Program-made: the position numbers and the translations under genes
Notes under the pieces: generated by a model
Seen by the model: only the letters and a program-made list of their open reading frames with translations
Databases searched by the model: none
What the model was told of the DNA's origin: nothing
Part shown: one piece after another, positions 32,551 through 41,003 of the stretch
Position numbering within the stretch: the first letter of the stretch is position 1
How the letters are laid out: each line of letters starts with the position of its first letter
Source of the DNA: JBFLXN01 sp040755715 [NCBI: Candidatus Edwardsbacteria bacterium]
GTDB taxonomy: Bacteria; Edwardsbacteria; AC1; JBFLXN01
Assembly: GCA_040755715.1 (NCBI GenBank)
Contig: JBFLXN010000001.1
Coordinates: 1 to 53,017 of the forward strand
Direction: 5' to 3'
Length of the DNA stretch: 53,017 nt

Positions 32551-32872
32551 ATACTACTTTTCCTTCTTTTAAGATAGCCAGAACGAATGGATCTCCCAGA
32601 CGGATTCGCTCTTCAAATTCTTCTGGTCTATAGATGAGAAAATCTGTTGGCAGATTTTTTTTTATCAATCTCCTCAATTCTCTCGCCCTGTCTCTACCAA
32701 TAGTCGGAGTTTCTCTCTTGATAATTAGGAAATCAACATCACTGTCTTCGCTAAGATTACCCTGTGCCGCAGAACCAAAGAGGATTATTCTTTCAGGCTT
32801 GTATTTCGTTACAATTTCTTTGATTATCCTTTTGATTTCCCTCATCAAATTTTGCTTTTGTAATACGGACAT
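32540..32872 (-). CDS. Minimal nucleotidyltransferase (antitoxin of HEPN/MNT pair)
   Basis: A 110-residue MNT: ERIILFGSAAQGNLSEDSDVDFLIIK carries the GS-x-x-x-G-x-x-x-x-x-S-D-x-D metal motif; a third acidic site is in the YRPEEFEER region. First gene of the pair. Active-site residues are intact, so AMPylation of the toxin is possible. Confidence 0.85.
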   Translation of the reverse strand: MSVLQKQNLMREIKRIIKEIVTKYKPERIILFGSAAQGNLSEDSDVDFLIIKRETPTIGRDRARELRRLIKKNLPTDFLIYRPEEFEERIRLGDPFVLAILKEGKVVYGR

Positions 32873-32934
32873 TCTTTTCCCTCCCTTATGCTTACCGCGT
32901 AAATAGTGCCACTACATCTTTCCTTTCGCCACCA

Positions 32935-33705
32935 CTACCAGTTCGGCTTTCTCTTTTCCAAAAACGCCTTCATTCCTTCTTTTGCCTCATCAGTGGAAAA
33001 AAGAATACTGAACGCTTCCATCTCATAAGAATTTGCCGTGGTAAGATTAGCGTCAATGCCACGATTGACAACCGTCTTGGCAATATGAACTGCAGTAGGC
33101 CCAACTTCTATAATCTTCTTGGCCATGTTTTTTGCCTCTTCCATTAAACTCTCCGGTGCTACAACTCTATTCACCAGACCAATCCGAAACGCCTCTTGGG
33201 CCTCAATCATCTCCCCGGTAAAGATTAACTCTTTTGCTCTACCAATTCCGACCAGACGAGCCAACCGTTGGGTTCCTGCATGTCCAGGAATTAAACCAAG
33301 TTTTACCTCAGGCTGACCTAATTTTGCCTTTTCCGAGGCAATCCTTATGTCACAAGCCATCGCTATTTCACAACCAGAGCCTAAAGCATAACCATTCACT
33401 GCCGCAATTACCGGTTTTTCCATATTTTCAATAAACGATAACACCCGTTGTCCAATCTGGCTATATTCTCTCGCCTTGAGCGAATCCATCTCGGCAAGTT
33501 TAGAAATATCCGAACCGGAAACAAAAGATTTGCCTTCTCCGGTAAGAATTACCACTTTAATATTAGCATCATTATTTAACTGATGCATTGCTTCTTCCAA
33601 TTCCAGAATGGTCTCTGGGTTTATTGCATTCAGCACCTGCGGTCTATTGAATTTCACCACCGCAATTCCTTCTTCCCTTTCAATCAAAAAATTTTGAAAT
33701 GCCAT
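32935..33705 (-). CDS. Short-chain enoyl-CoA hydratase (crotonase)
   Basis: A 256-residue crotonase with both catalytic glutamates: NGYALGSGCEIAMACD and GQPEVKLGLIPGHAGTQRLARL. Both are as in clostridial Crt, unlike the liuC-like paralogue at 15726. It hydrates crotonyl-CoA or similar 2-enoyl-CoA, the step before the dehydrogenase just downstream. An independent palindromic spacer precedes the next S23 gene. Confidence 0.92.
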   Translation of the reverse strand: MAFQNFLIEREEGIAVVKFNRPQVLNAINPETILELEEAMHQLNNDANIKVVILTGEGKSFVSGSDISKLAEMDSLKAREYSQIGQRVLSFIENMEKPVIAAVNGYALGSGCEIAMACDIRIASEKAKLGQPEVKLGLIPGHAGTQRLARLVGIGRAKELIFTGEMIEAQEAFRIGLVNRVVAPESLMEEAKNMAKKIIEVGPTAVHIAKTVVNRGIDANLTTANSYEMEAFSILFSTDEAKEGMKAFLEKRKPNW

Positions 33706-33753
33706 TGATTCCTCCCATTATTACATTGTTTGTTAAAACATTGTGAAGCAATC

Positions 33754-33771
33754 GTCAAACGATAGTCAAGC
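33754..33771. repeat. Left arm of 18-bp inverted repeat flanking S23 gene
   Basis: GTCAAACGATAGTCAAGC. It matches the reverse complement of 34159-34176 at 17 of 18 positions. The stop codon of the S23 gene lies inside this arm. Confidence 0.8.
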
Positions 33772-34134
33772 AGTTGTGAAACGACCGATGGATTTAATGT
33801 AATTGTTGAGTTTAACTTTCAGATTTATATAATCCTTAATAAACTTATCATATTCTTCTCCCGTGATATACTTACGCTTCAAGCTAAATAACATAAAGTG
33901 CTTCGTTTCTGTAAGAGAACCGCGTGCCTGACGACAAAACTGCTGGTTTTCTTTATAGTGAAACCGCCCATACCCTTCGGCAATATTTGCCCCTATTGAT
34001 GTACCCGCTCGTCTCAACTGGGAAACAACATTATATTTTTCTTCCTCAGGAAATCTCGAAGTAATATCATAAATCCGGTCTGCCAATTCTATTGATAATT
34101 TATACACCTCTAAGTCATCAAAATCCTTAATCAT
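33766..34134 (-). CDS. S23 (23S rRNA IVS-type) four-helix-bundle protein, copy 1
   Basis: A 122-residue protein of the family encoded in 23S rRNA intervening sequences and widely dispersed elsewhere. EVYKLSIELADRIYDITSRFPEEEKYNVVSQLRRAGTSIGANIAEGYGR is the family core. It forms an oligomeric four-helix bundle; function is unproven. Here it is framed by 18-bp inverted repeats. It lies between crotonase and CoA-transferase genes and seems unrelated to them. Confidence 0.88.
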   Translation of the reverse strand: MIKDFDDLEVYKLSIELADRIYDITSRFPEEEKYNVVSQLRRAGTSIGANIAEGYGRFHYKENQQFCRQARGSLTETKHFMLFSLKRKYITGEEYDKFIKDYINLKVKLNNYIKSIGRFTTA

Positions 34135-34158
34135 TACTCCTCCTATTGCTTGACCATC

Positions 34159-34176
34159 GCTTGACTATTGTTTGAC
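34159..34176. repeat. Right arm of 18-bp inverted repeat flanking S23 gene
   Basis: GCTTGACTATTGTTTGAC. Further GCTTGACCATC words lie beside it. Confidence 0.8.
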
Positions 34177-34194
34177 TACTCCCCACTCATCGCC

Positions 34195-35496
34195 TTACCT
34201 TTTTAATAACCCCTTTTCGTACGCTTCTTTTTCTAATCTTTCCCGATGGTCTGGATGGGCAATGTCAATTAAGGATTTTGTCCGTTCCCGCAAGTTCTTT
34301 CCGTGAAGATACGCAATCCCATATTCGGTCACCACATAGTGAACATCACCACGGCTTGTTACCACTCCGGCGCCTTCTTTTAAAGACGAAACGATGCGTG
34401 AAATCTTTCCATCTTTAGCTGAAGCAGGAAGTGCAATAATTGGTTTACCTCCTTTTGAACTAGCGGCACCACGAATAAAATCTACCTGACCACCGATACC
34501 AGAATAAATCCTATGTCCGATAGAATCAGCACAAACCTGGCCAGTAAGGTCTACTTCAATGGCTGAATTAATCGCAACTATCTTGTCATTCTGAGCGACG
34601 ATAAATGGATTATTAGTATAATCGCAAGGATGAAGTTCAAATAGAGGATTGTTGTGGATGAACTGATACAACCTGCGTGAACCAAAAACAAAAGTAGCGA
34701 CAACTTTGCCAGGATGAAGTGTCTTTTGACTCCCGGTAATTACACCTGCTTCAATCGCCTCCATAATACCATCAGAAACCATTTCCGTGTGAATTCCTAA
34801 ATCTTTCTTATTTTTTAAATTGCTAATCACGGCGTCAGGAATACCACCTATTCCCAGCTGTAAGGTAGAGCCATCTTCAATCAGAGAAGTGACATAATTT
34901 CCGATCTTCTTTTCCACCTCGGTCGGCTCCTTCCGTGGGAGTTCAGGCAATTCTTCTGAAACTTCCACAATTTGGGCAGCTCGGGAAATATGAACGAAGC
35001 AGTCGCCCAGGGTTCTCGGCATCTTATCATTTATCTGGACAATCAAAGTCTTAGCGGCTTCTACGGCGGACTTAGAAGCCAAAGTTTCTACCCCCAAACT
35101 TAAGAATCCATGCTGGTCAGGTGTTGAGGTATGAATTAAGGCGACATCAATGGGCAGAGAGCCTGAACGCAAAAGTAGAGGAATTTGATAGAGAAAGATG
35201 GGAATATAGTCTGCTCTTCCTTCGTTAACTGCTTCGCGGTCTGCCGGTCCAACAAAGAGAGAATTGTGGCGAAAATGTCCTTCCATTTCAGGACGGGCGG
35301 TAGGGTCATCTCCCCACAGGAGAACATGGATGATTTCAACATTTTTTATTGCGTCTTTTCTTTGAGCCAGAGCTTTTAGTAAGGGATACGGTGTAGCAGC
35401 GTTGGCGCTAATATATACACGTTGACCACTCTTTACCACAGATACGGCAGATTCTAAGGAAAATATCTTTTTCTTATATTCTTCAATCCAGCTCAT
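34195..35496 (-). CDS. Acetyl-CoA hydrolase/transferase family CoA-transferase
   Basis: A 433-residue class I-type CoA-transferase of the 4-hydroxybutyrate/butyryl-CoA:acetate group. The conserved catalytic Glu is in NSAIEVDLTGQVCADSIG. GIGGIPDAVISNL and GIGGQVDFIRGAASSKGG are the CoA-binding Gly-rich loops. The C-terminal VVTEYGIAYLHGKNLRERTKSLIDIAHPDHRERL is typical. It would exchange CoA between butyryl-type and acetate-type acids, an alternative outlet to Ptb-Buk. Confidence 0.9.
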   Translation of the reverse strand: MSWIEEYKKKIFSLESAVSVVKSGQRVYISANAATPYPLLKALAQRKDAIKNVEIIHVLLWGDDPTARPEMEGHFRHNSLFVGPADREAVNEGRADYIPIFLYQIPLLLRSGSLPIDVALIHTSTPDQHGFLSLGVETLASKSAVEAAKTLIVQINDKMPRTLGDCFVHISRAAQIVEVSEELPELPRKEPTEVEKKIGNYVTSLIEDGSTLQLGIGGIPDAVISNLKNKKDLGIHTEMVSDGIMEAIEAGVITGSQKTLHPGKVVATFVFGSRRLYQFIHNNPLFELHPCDYTNNPFIVAQNDKIVAINSAIEVDLTGQVCADSIGHRIYSGIGGQVDFIRGAASSKGGKPIIALPASAKDGKISRIVSSLKEGAGVVTSRGDVHYVVTEYGIAYLHGKNLRERTKSLIDIAHPDHRERLEKEAYEKGLLKR

Positions 35497-35512
35497 TTTT
35501 TTCTCCTTGAAT

Positions 35513-35630
35513 ACAAGATAATCAGAAGGAATCGTAGGAAACGCAGGAACCGAAGGAAACGTATGAAACGTCAGAACCCCTGTTTCTCTCCCACACGATT
35601 CCTCCGTTTCCTACGTCTCCTACGGCTTTA
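35513..35630. repeat. Palindromic spacer of GAATCGTAGGAAACGC words
   Basis: AGGAATCGTAGGAAACGCAGG and GAAGGAAACGTATGAAACG on the left are mirrored by ATTCCTCCGTTTCCTACG and CTCCTACGG on the right. The same vocabulary occurs at 45225-45285. Confidence 0.6.
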
Positions 35631-35631
35631 A

Positions 35632-36780
35632 TCAAGTCAATCTTTCTCTCCTACACAATTCCTCGGATTCACTATACTTCCAACCTTCTTTAGCAATATT
35701 TTTATTTGTCACGCAACCCTGGTATGTATAAAGCCCACGACGCAGAGGGTAAAGTTGACTAAGCGTCTTTTCCATACCATTCAATTCCATCTCTTTTAAG
35801 TAAGGAACTATGGAATTGCTGAGTGCATGAGAAGCTGTCCTTGCCACCCAAGTTGGAACATTGGGAACACAGAAGTGAATTATTCCTTCATCAATATAGA
35901 CAAAATTCTCTTGGGGTGTGAGACGGGATGTCTCCACACATCCACCCTGGTCTATGGAAAAGTCTATAATTACCCTTGCCTTTTTCATAGTCTTCACCAT
36001 ATCTCTGGTAATAAGAACAGGTGCTCTGGCGCCTGGAACATAGGCACAGGTAACAAGCACATCAGCAAATTTTACGACTGTTTCCAGATTATGTTTATTT
36101 GATACCATGGTGATAATTCTTTGGTGAGAACAGATTTGTTCTATTTCTTCAAGGCGTCTTAGATTTCTTCCTAAAACATATACTGTCGCTCCAATTCCGG
36201 CAAAGGATCTAGCGGCATAGAAACCCAGTGTGCCGGTACCTATGATGACAACCTCTGCCGGAGGCACACCAGAAACTCCGCTTAGAAGGACTCCTCTTCC
36301 ACCCTTAGTAGTATTTTCTAATAACCTCCCGGCAATCTGAACCGCCATCTTGCCGGCAATCTGGCTCATCGGCTTAAGAATAGGAAGATGCTCATCTTTA
36401 GTTTGAATTGTCTCATATCCTATAGCGGTGATTTTCTTGCTTAAAAGCAAATCTAAAAATTCTTTTGGAGCCACGGCTAAATGCAGAAAACCCAGGAGTG
36501 TCTGTTCTTCTCTCAAAAGTTCCCACTTCTCTTTCAACGGACGACTGACTTTTACTATGATATCAGAACGACCATAGACCTCTTCTTTGGAATAGACAAT
36601 CTGTGCCCCTGCCTTTTGATAATCTTCATCCTTAAATCCTGCGCCTTCACCGGCCTTGCTCTCCACATAAATCTCAATACCGGCTGAACACAGTTCTTTC
36701 ACACCTGATGGTGAAAGGCTAACTCTATTTTCACTTAATCCTTCACTCCAGAGTATCTCTTTGGGAATACCAATAGACAT
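35632..36780 (-). CDS. ald: Alanine dehydrogenase
   Basis: A 382-residue AlaDH/PNT-family protein. K77 in DIIVKVSRPL and H100 in FLHLAVAP match the pyruvate-site Lys and His. The NAD-binding motif is VVIIGTGTLGFYAARSF (about 178-194). VIIDFSIDQGGCVETSRLT follows. It deaminates alanine to pyruvate (or the reverse) and would feed pyruvate to Por. The C-terminus ends CRRERLT next to a repeat, so the last few residues may not be ancestral. Confidence 0.9.
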   Translation of the reverse strand: MSIGIPKEILWSEGLSENRVSLSPSGVKELCSAGIEIYVESKAGEGAGFKDEDYQKAGAQIVYSKEEVYGRSDIIVKVSRPLKEKWELLREEQTLLGFLHLAVAPKEFLDLLLSKKITAIGYETIQTKDEHLPILKPMSQIAGKMAVQIAGRLLENTTKGGRGVLLSGVSGVPPAEVVIIGTGTLGFYAARSFAGIGATVYVLGRNLRRLEEIEQICSHQRIITMVSNKHNLETVVKFADVLVTCAYVPGARAPVLITRDMVKTMKKARVIIDFSIDQGGCVETSRLTPQENFVYIDEGIIHFCVPNVPTWVARTASHALSNSIVPYLKEMELNGMEKTLSQLYPLRRGLYTYQGCVTNKNIAKEGWKYSESEELCRRERLT

Positions 36781-36794
36781 TACAGCCTCCCTTT

Positions 36795-36855
36795 TTAACT
36801 ACGCTTTACACTCTACGCTTGATGCGTTCAGTGTGTAGCGTATAGCGCTCAGCGC
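36795..36855. repeat. TACGCTTTACACTC palindromic repeat
   Basis: CTACGCTTTACACTCTACGC is mirrored by GTGTAGCGTATAGCGC. Same vocabulary as 29163-29230. Confidence 0.55.
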
Positions 36856-36857
36856 GC

Positions 36858-38033
36858 CTATGCTTTCTCTAACGCCTGTTTCAAATCTTCAATGATATCC
36901 TCAGCATCTTCTAAGCCCACCGAAAGCCTAATTAAACCCGGTGTAATACCGAATTTCAAACATTCTTCTTCACTATAAGTATAATGCGTCATTGACGCTG
37001 GATGCTCAATCAAGGTATCTGTATCTCCCAAACTCACAGCCAGAGTGCAAAGTTTAACACTATTACAAACTCGCCGGCCTGCTTCTCTACCACCAGTCAA
37101 TTCAAAAGCAACCATTCCTCCAAAATCACTCATTTGTTTCTTCGCAATTGTATGTTGTGGATGGCTTGTCAGTCCTGGATAAAAGACTCTTTTTACTTTT
37201 TTATGTGATTCCAAGAACTTTGCTACTTGCATGGCATTTTCTGAATGTCTTTTCATTCTCACGGCTAAAGTTTTCAATCCCCGCAAATTCAAGAATGCAT
37301 TAAAAGGACTAGCACATCCACCAATGTTAATCGCATAGTCATTCTTTACCATCTCCACAAAATCCTTTTTGCCTACCATTATTCCGCCAATGGTATCTCC
37401 GTGTCCACCGATATACTTTGTAGTACTGTGAATCACAATATCTGCACCCCACTCCAATGGACGCTGAAGATAAGGAGTAGCAAATGTGTTATCAACAATA
37501 AGCGGCAAGCGATGCCTTTTGCAAAGCCTTGATACCGTCCCAATATCAATCACCTTTAAGTTAGGATTTGTTGGCGTTTCTATATATACCAATTTTGTAT
37601 TTTTCTGAATTTCCTTTTCTATGTTTTTGGTACTGATAGCATCGACAAGACTTATTTTAATTCCTAACTTAGGGAGAACATTAGTAAAAAGAGCAAATGT
37701 TCCTCCATAAAGTGTATTATCTGAAATGAGATGAGCTCCGTTTGAAGCTAAAGCGAAAATAGTAGCAAAAATCGCCGCCATACCTGAAGCAAAAGCCAGC
37801 CCTTCTTCTGCACCTTCTAAATAAGCAACTTTTCTTTCCAGGGCAGAAATTGTTGGATTTCCAAGACGGGTATAGATATATCCCTCCTTCTTCTTGGCAA
37901 AGAGTGCCGCACCTTCTTCTGCATTCTTGAAGACAAAGGTAGAAGTCTGATAGATTGGAGGGACATGTGCCCCAGTTGCAGGGTCGGGTTTTAGCCCTCC
38001 GTGAACTACTTTAGTGTTCATCTTGTAACGCAT
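36858..38033 (-). CDS. Cys/Met-metabolism PLP enzyme (gamma-lyase / O-acetylhomoserine type)
   Basis: A 391-residue gamma-family PLP enzyme. K206 in HSTTKYIGGHGD is the Schiff-base Lys; IETPTNPNLK and DNTFATPYLQRPLEWGAD are conserved. The Cys that marks methionine gamma-lyase (YGCTF) is Gly here (YGGTF, residue 111), so methionine gamma-lyase is not certain. Cystathionine gamma-lyase or O-acetylhomoserine sulfhydrylase are alternatives. In this neighbourhood a lyase giving 2-oxobutyrate, and thus propionyl-CoA, would make sense. Translation may start at M5 (38021). Confidence 0.85.
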   Translation of the reverse strand: MRYKMNTKVVHGGLKPDPATGAHVPPIYQTSTFVFKNAEEGAALFAKKKEGYIYTRLGNPTISALERKVAYLEGAEEGLAFASGMAAIFATIFALASNGAHLISDNTLYGGTFALFTNVLPKLGIKISLVDAISTKNIEKEIQKNTKLVYIETPTNPNLKVIDIGTVSRLCKRHRLPLIVDNTFATPYLQRPLEWGADIVIHSTTKYIGGHGDTIGGIMVGKKDFVEMVKNDYAINIGGCASPFNAFLNLRGLKTLAVRMKRHSENAMQVAKFLESHKKVKRVFYPGLTSHPQHTIAKKQMSDFGGMVAFELTGGREAGRRVCNSVKLCTLAVSLGDTDTLIEHPASMTHYTYSEEECLKFGITPGLIRLSVGLEDAEDIIEDLKQALEKA

Positions 38034-38044
38034 AGATATCTCCT

Positions 38045-38090
38045 CCTAATACGCTTTACGCCTCACGCTTCCCGCTTTTGGCATGGGGTG
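38045..38090. repeat. TACGCTTTACGCCTCACGC repeat
   Basis: Short array of ACGC words between the PLP-enzyme and epimerase genes, partly overlapping the 3' end of the epimerase gene. Confidence 0.5.
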
Positions 38091-38533
38091 TCTTTGTTAA
38101 CTCTTTCTATCGTTTTCTTGTCTTCAATTAACTCTATTAAGACACCCAAGGTAGTTTCGGGTTTAAAGAAGACAACTCGTTTACCTTCACTACCCATCCG
38201 TGGTGTATCAATCGTTTGTATCCCATTTTGAGCTAACTGAGATAATACGGTATCTAAATTTTTTACTCCAAAACAAATATGGTGAAGTCCGGGGCCTCTC
38301 TTTCTAATAAATCGGGCAATGACACTATCTTCCTTTAATGATTCCAAAAGTTCAATCTTTATCCCTTTCAAATCAAAGAGAGCCAGACGAATTCCTCGCT
38401 CTGGCAATGTTACTATCTTATATTTCCCCAGGGTAAAGACTTCACCATAAAGTTTTGTAGCCATCTCTAAATTCTCTACCGCAATGCCGATATGGTCAAA
38501 TTTAGAAAACAACTTTTTCTTTGTACTCACCAA
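38063..38533 (-). CDS. mce: Methylmalonyl-CoA epimerase
   Basis: A 156-residue VOC-fold epimerase. [22 protein letters not shown] is the first metal-ligand block (His), [22 protein letters not shown] the second, and LIELIED the C-terminal Glu ligand. It interconverts (S)- and (R)-methylmalonyl-CoA. Its start overlaps the mutase gene by 32 bp; an alternative TTG start closer to FDHIGIAV would reduce the overlap. It completes the PCC, epimerase and mutase route. Confidence 0.92.
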   Translation of the reverse strand: MVSTKKKLFSKFDHIGIAVENLEMATKLYGEVFTLGKYKIVTLPERGIRLALFDLKGIKIELLESLKEDSVIARFIRKRGPGLHHICFGVKNLDTVLSQLAQNGIQTIDTPRMGSEGKRVVFFKPETTLGVLIELIEDKKTIERVNKDTPCQKREA

Positions 38534-40061
38534 ATACCTCTTTTAGGATATCACAAATTTCGCCAATGGTGGCATAGCATTTTACTGCTTCAATTATTGG
38601 TAACATTAAATTTTCTTTACCCTTAGCCGTTCTTTTGAGATTTTCTAACGACTGTTTAACCTTGAGATTGTTTCGCCTTTGTTTCAATCGTTTCAGTCTG
38701 AGAATTTGTCTCTTTGCCACTTGGGGATTGACTTTTAGTATCTTAAAATGCTTTTCCTTCTCGGCTTCAATAAATTCATTAACTCCGACGATGATTTCTT
38801 TTTTTTCTTCAATTTTCTTTTGACACTCGTAAGCACTCTTCTGTATCTCCTTTTGATAAAAACCGGTTTCAATGGCTTTCAGAGCTCCACCCAGATTTTC
38901 AATCTCTTCTAAATATTTTTTTGCCTTCTCTTCCAGATGAGCTGTCAACCATTCTAGATAGTAGGAGCCACCCAGAGGGTCAATGGTCTCAGTAACTTTA
39001 GTCTCATAACCAATGATTTGTTGTGTGCGCAATGCCAATTTGACTGATTCTTCAGATGGAAGAGCTAGAGCTTCGTCTTTCGCATTAGTATGAAGTGATT
39101 GTGTCCCACCTAGAACAGCGGCTAAGGCCTGTAAGGTCACTCTCACAGCATTATTTTCAGATTGCTGGGCGGTGAGGGTGCATCCAGCGGTTTGAGTATG
39201 AAATCTCAACATCCAAGAGCGAGGATTTTGTGCTTCAAATTTTTCCTTCATTATTCTTGCCCACAATCTTCTGGCTGCTCTGAATTTGGCAATCTCTTCA
39301 AAGAGGTTATTGTGGGCATTAAAGAAGAAAGAAAGGCGTGGAGCAAAATCGTCTATGTTCAATCCAGCTTGCCTAGCGGACTGCACATAAGCAATAGCAT
39401 TGGCTAAGGTAAAAGCAATCTCCTGAACTGCAGTTGAGCCTGCCTCTCTGATGTGATAGCCACTGATAGAAATGGTATTCCATTTTGGTAGGTGTTTTCC
39501 GCAATAAGCAAAGATATCTGTAGTCAAACGCAGAGAAGGTTCTGGTGGAAATATATAAGTCCCCCGAGCGATATATTCTTTTAGAATATCATTCTGAATT
39601 GTGCCTTCAAGTGTCTCTGGTTTCACTCCTTGTTTTTCTGCCACGGCAACATACATTCCCAGCAGAACAGCAGCAGTAGCATTGATGGTCATTGAAGTAG
39701 AGACTTTATCCAAAAGAATTCCCTTAAAAAGTCTTTCCATATCTTCAAGTGAATCAATAGCCACGCCTGTCTTGCCAACTTCTCCTGAAGCCATTGGATG
39801 GTCAGAATTATAGCCCATCTGTGTTGGCAAATCAAATGCCACGGAAAGGCCGGTTTGCCCTTGTTGCAAAAGATATTTGTATCTGCGGTTAGATTCTTCA
39901 GCGGCAGCATATCCTGAGTATTGCCGCATCGTCCAGAGTTTACCCCGATACATCGTGGAATAGATGCCACGAGTAAAAGGATAATCCCCAGGAAAACCCA
40001 GGTCTCTTTGGTAATCTAGATCTCTTACATCATCGGGAAGATACAGAAGTTCCTTTTTCAT
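38502..40061 (-). CDS. Methylmalonyl-CoA mutase, large (catalytic) subunit
   Basis: A 519-residue TIM-barrel subunit without a B12 domain. Y48 in MRQYSGY and R166 in [10 protein letters not shown] lie 118 residues apart, as do Tyr89 and Arg207 of the P. shermanii enzyme, which bind the methylmalonyl carboxylate. This supports genuine methylmalonyl-CoA specificity. [28 protein letters not shown] and [14 protein letters not shown] are conserved. It needs a separate cobalamin-binding subunit; the only one in the window is at 47732. Downstream is the epimerase. Confidence 0.93.
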   Translation of the reverse strand: MKKELLYLPDDVRDLDYQRDLGFPGDYPFTRGIYSTMYRGKLWTMRQYSGYAAAEESNRRYKYLLQQGQTGLSVAFDLPTQMGYNSDHPMASGEVGKTGVAIDSLEDMERLFKGILLDKVSTSMTINATAAVLLGMYVAVAEKQGVKPETLEGTIQNDILKEYIARGTYIFPPEPSLRLTTDIFAYCGKHLPKWNTISISGYHIREAGSTAVQEIAFTLANAIAYVQSARQAGLNIDDFAPRLSFFFNAHNNLFEEIAKFRAARRLWARIMKEKFEAQNPRSWMLRFHTQTAGCTLTAQQSENNAVRVTLQALAAVLGGTQSLHTNAKDEALALPSEESVKLALRTQQIIGYETKVTETIDPLGGSYYLEWLTAHLEEKAKKYLEEIENLGGALKAIETGFYQKEIQKSAYECQKKIEEKKEIIVGVNEFIEAEKEKHFKILKVNPQVAKRQILRLKRLKQRRNNLKVKQSLENLKRTAKGKENLMLPIIEAVKCYATIGEICDILKEVFGEYKEKVVF

Positions 40062-40072
40062 AGTTTATGGAA

Positions 40073-40309
40073 TCAAAGAATATATTGCAGTCCGACACTT
40101 ATTGTTAGTCCTCGGAGCTTAATGCGATTTCCGTTTTCTCTTCTTAGAACACTACCTGATTTGAGTGGGAATCCATAAAAACACTGCCAGAAGCAAGGTA
40201 TAGGACCAAAAGGAGCAATTTCCATACCTAACAAGAGCCTTTTACCACTTTCGCTTGTCTGAGCTTCTATCGGCAACAAAGATAACGCTAAAGATAATAA
40301 AAGAAACAT
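40073..40309 (-). CDS. Short exported protein, possible outer-membrane-protein remnant
   Basis: A 78-residue protein with a signal peptide (FLLLSLALSLLPIEAQT) and a strong GGAGGTGA site upstream. The ending RIKLRGLTISVGLQYIL is the pattern of a final beta-barrel strand. The barrel body is missing, so this looks like a deletion derivative that keeps signal and last strand. It lies between the BCCP and mutase genes. Confidence 0.45.
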   Translation of the reverse strand: MFLLLSLALSLLPIEAQTSESGKRLLLGMEIAPFGPIPCFWQCFYGFPLKSGSVLRRENGNRIKLRGLTISVGLQYIL

Positions 40310-40324
40310 TGCTCTTCACCTCCT

Positions 40325-40840
40325 TCACTCCAATACCACCAACACATCCCCGCCATTTACTTTTGCACCTTGATGAACTATTATTTCTTTTACTACTCCT
40401 TCTTTGGGTGCCCGAATTTCATTTTGCATCTTCATTGCTTCTAAAATGACTACTCCTTTCCCCTTTTCTACCGTGTCCCCTGCTTTCACCTCTACAGCAA
40501 CAACCAAACCAGGCATTGGTGCCTTGACCGCTAAAACACCAGATTTATGCCTACCCATTTCCCTCTCCACCTTCTTAACCCTTTCATCTTCCACTCTCAC
40601 ATGATAGGTTTCATCTCTCATAGAGACATAGTATCCGTCTTCTTCTTTATCCACTTCAATATCATAAGATTCATTGGCAAGGAGCAAAGATAGATGTCCT
40701 GGTTTATTTACTACAGAAACACCGACTTCCTTTGGTTGTCCATCAATCAAAAGAGAATAAATATCTTCTCTTGATTCACTGTAGTGGTTTTCAATTTCAA
40801 TTCTATAAGTTTTATTTTGCACCGAAACAAGATAAGCCAT
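40325..40840 (-). CDS. Biotin carboxyl carrier protein of propionyl-CoA carboxylase
   Basis: A 171-residue protein. The biotinyl domain is about 101-171, with K137 in EAMKMQNE. The N-terminal 90 residues are beta-rich. It follows the second biotin carboxylase and precedes the mutase. Unlike the other BCCP it carries no palindromic repeat insertions. Confidence 0.9.
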   Translation of the reverse strand: MAYLVSVQNKTYRIEIENHYSESREDIYSLLIDGQPKEVGVSVVNKPGHLSLLLANESYDIEVDKEEDGYYVSMRDETYHVRVEDERVKKVEREMGRHKSGVLAVKAPMPGLVVAVEVKAGDTVEKGKGVVILEAMKMQNEIRAPKEGVVKEIIVHQGAKVNGGDVLVVLE

Positions 40841-40861
40841 AGCGCCTCGCTACACTCGGCA

Positions 40862-40975
40862 GTAGTGAGTAGTAAGTAGAAAGTATTGAGTTAATTGAGT
40901 TTGTTGAGTTTTTGGGTTCATTGGGTTTTAACAACCCGATAAACTCAATAAACTGAGTAAACCCAATAAACCTAT
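40862..40975. repeat. Palindromic spacer of GAGTTTGTTGAG words
   Basis: GAGTTAATTGAGTTTGTTGAG and GGGTTCATTGGG on the left; CCCGATAAACTCAATAAACTG and AACCCAATAAACC on the right, with AACAACCCG at the turn. Non-coding. Confidence 0.6.
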
Positions 40976-41003
40976 TTCTCCTCGTTACTATTTTATGTAT
41001 TGT

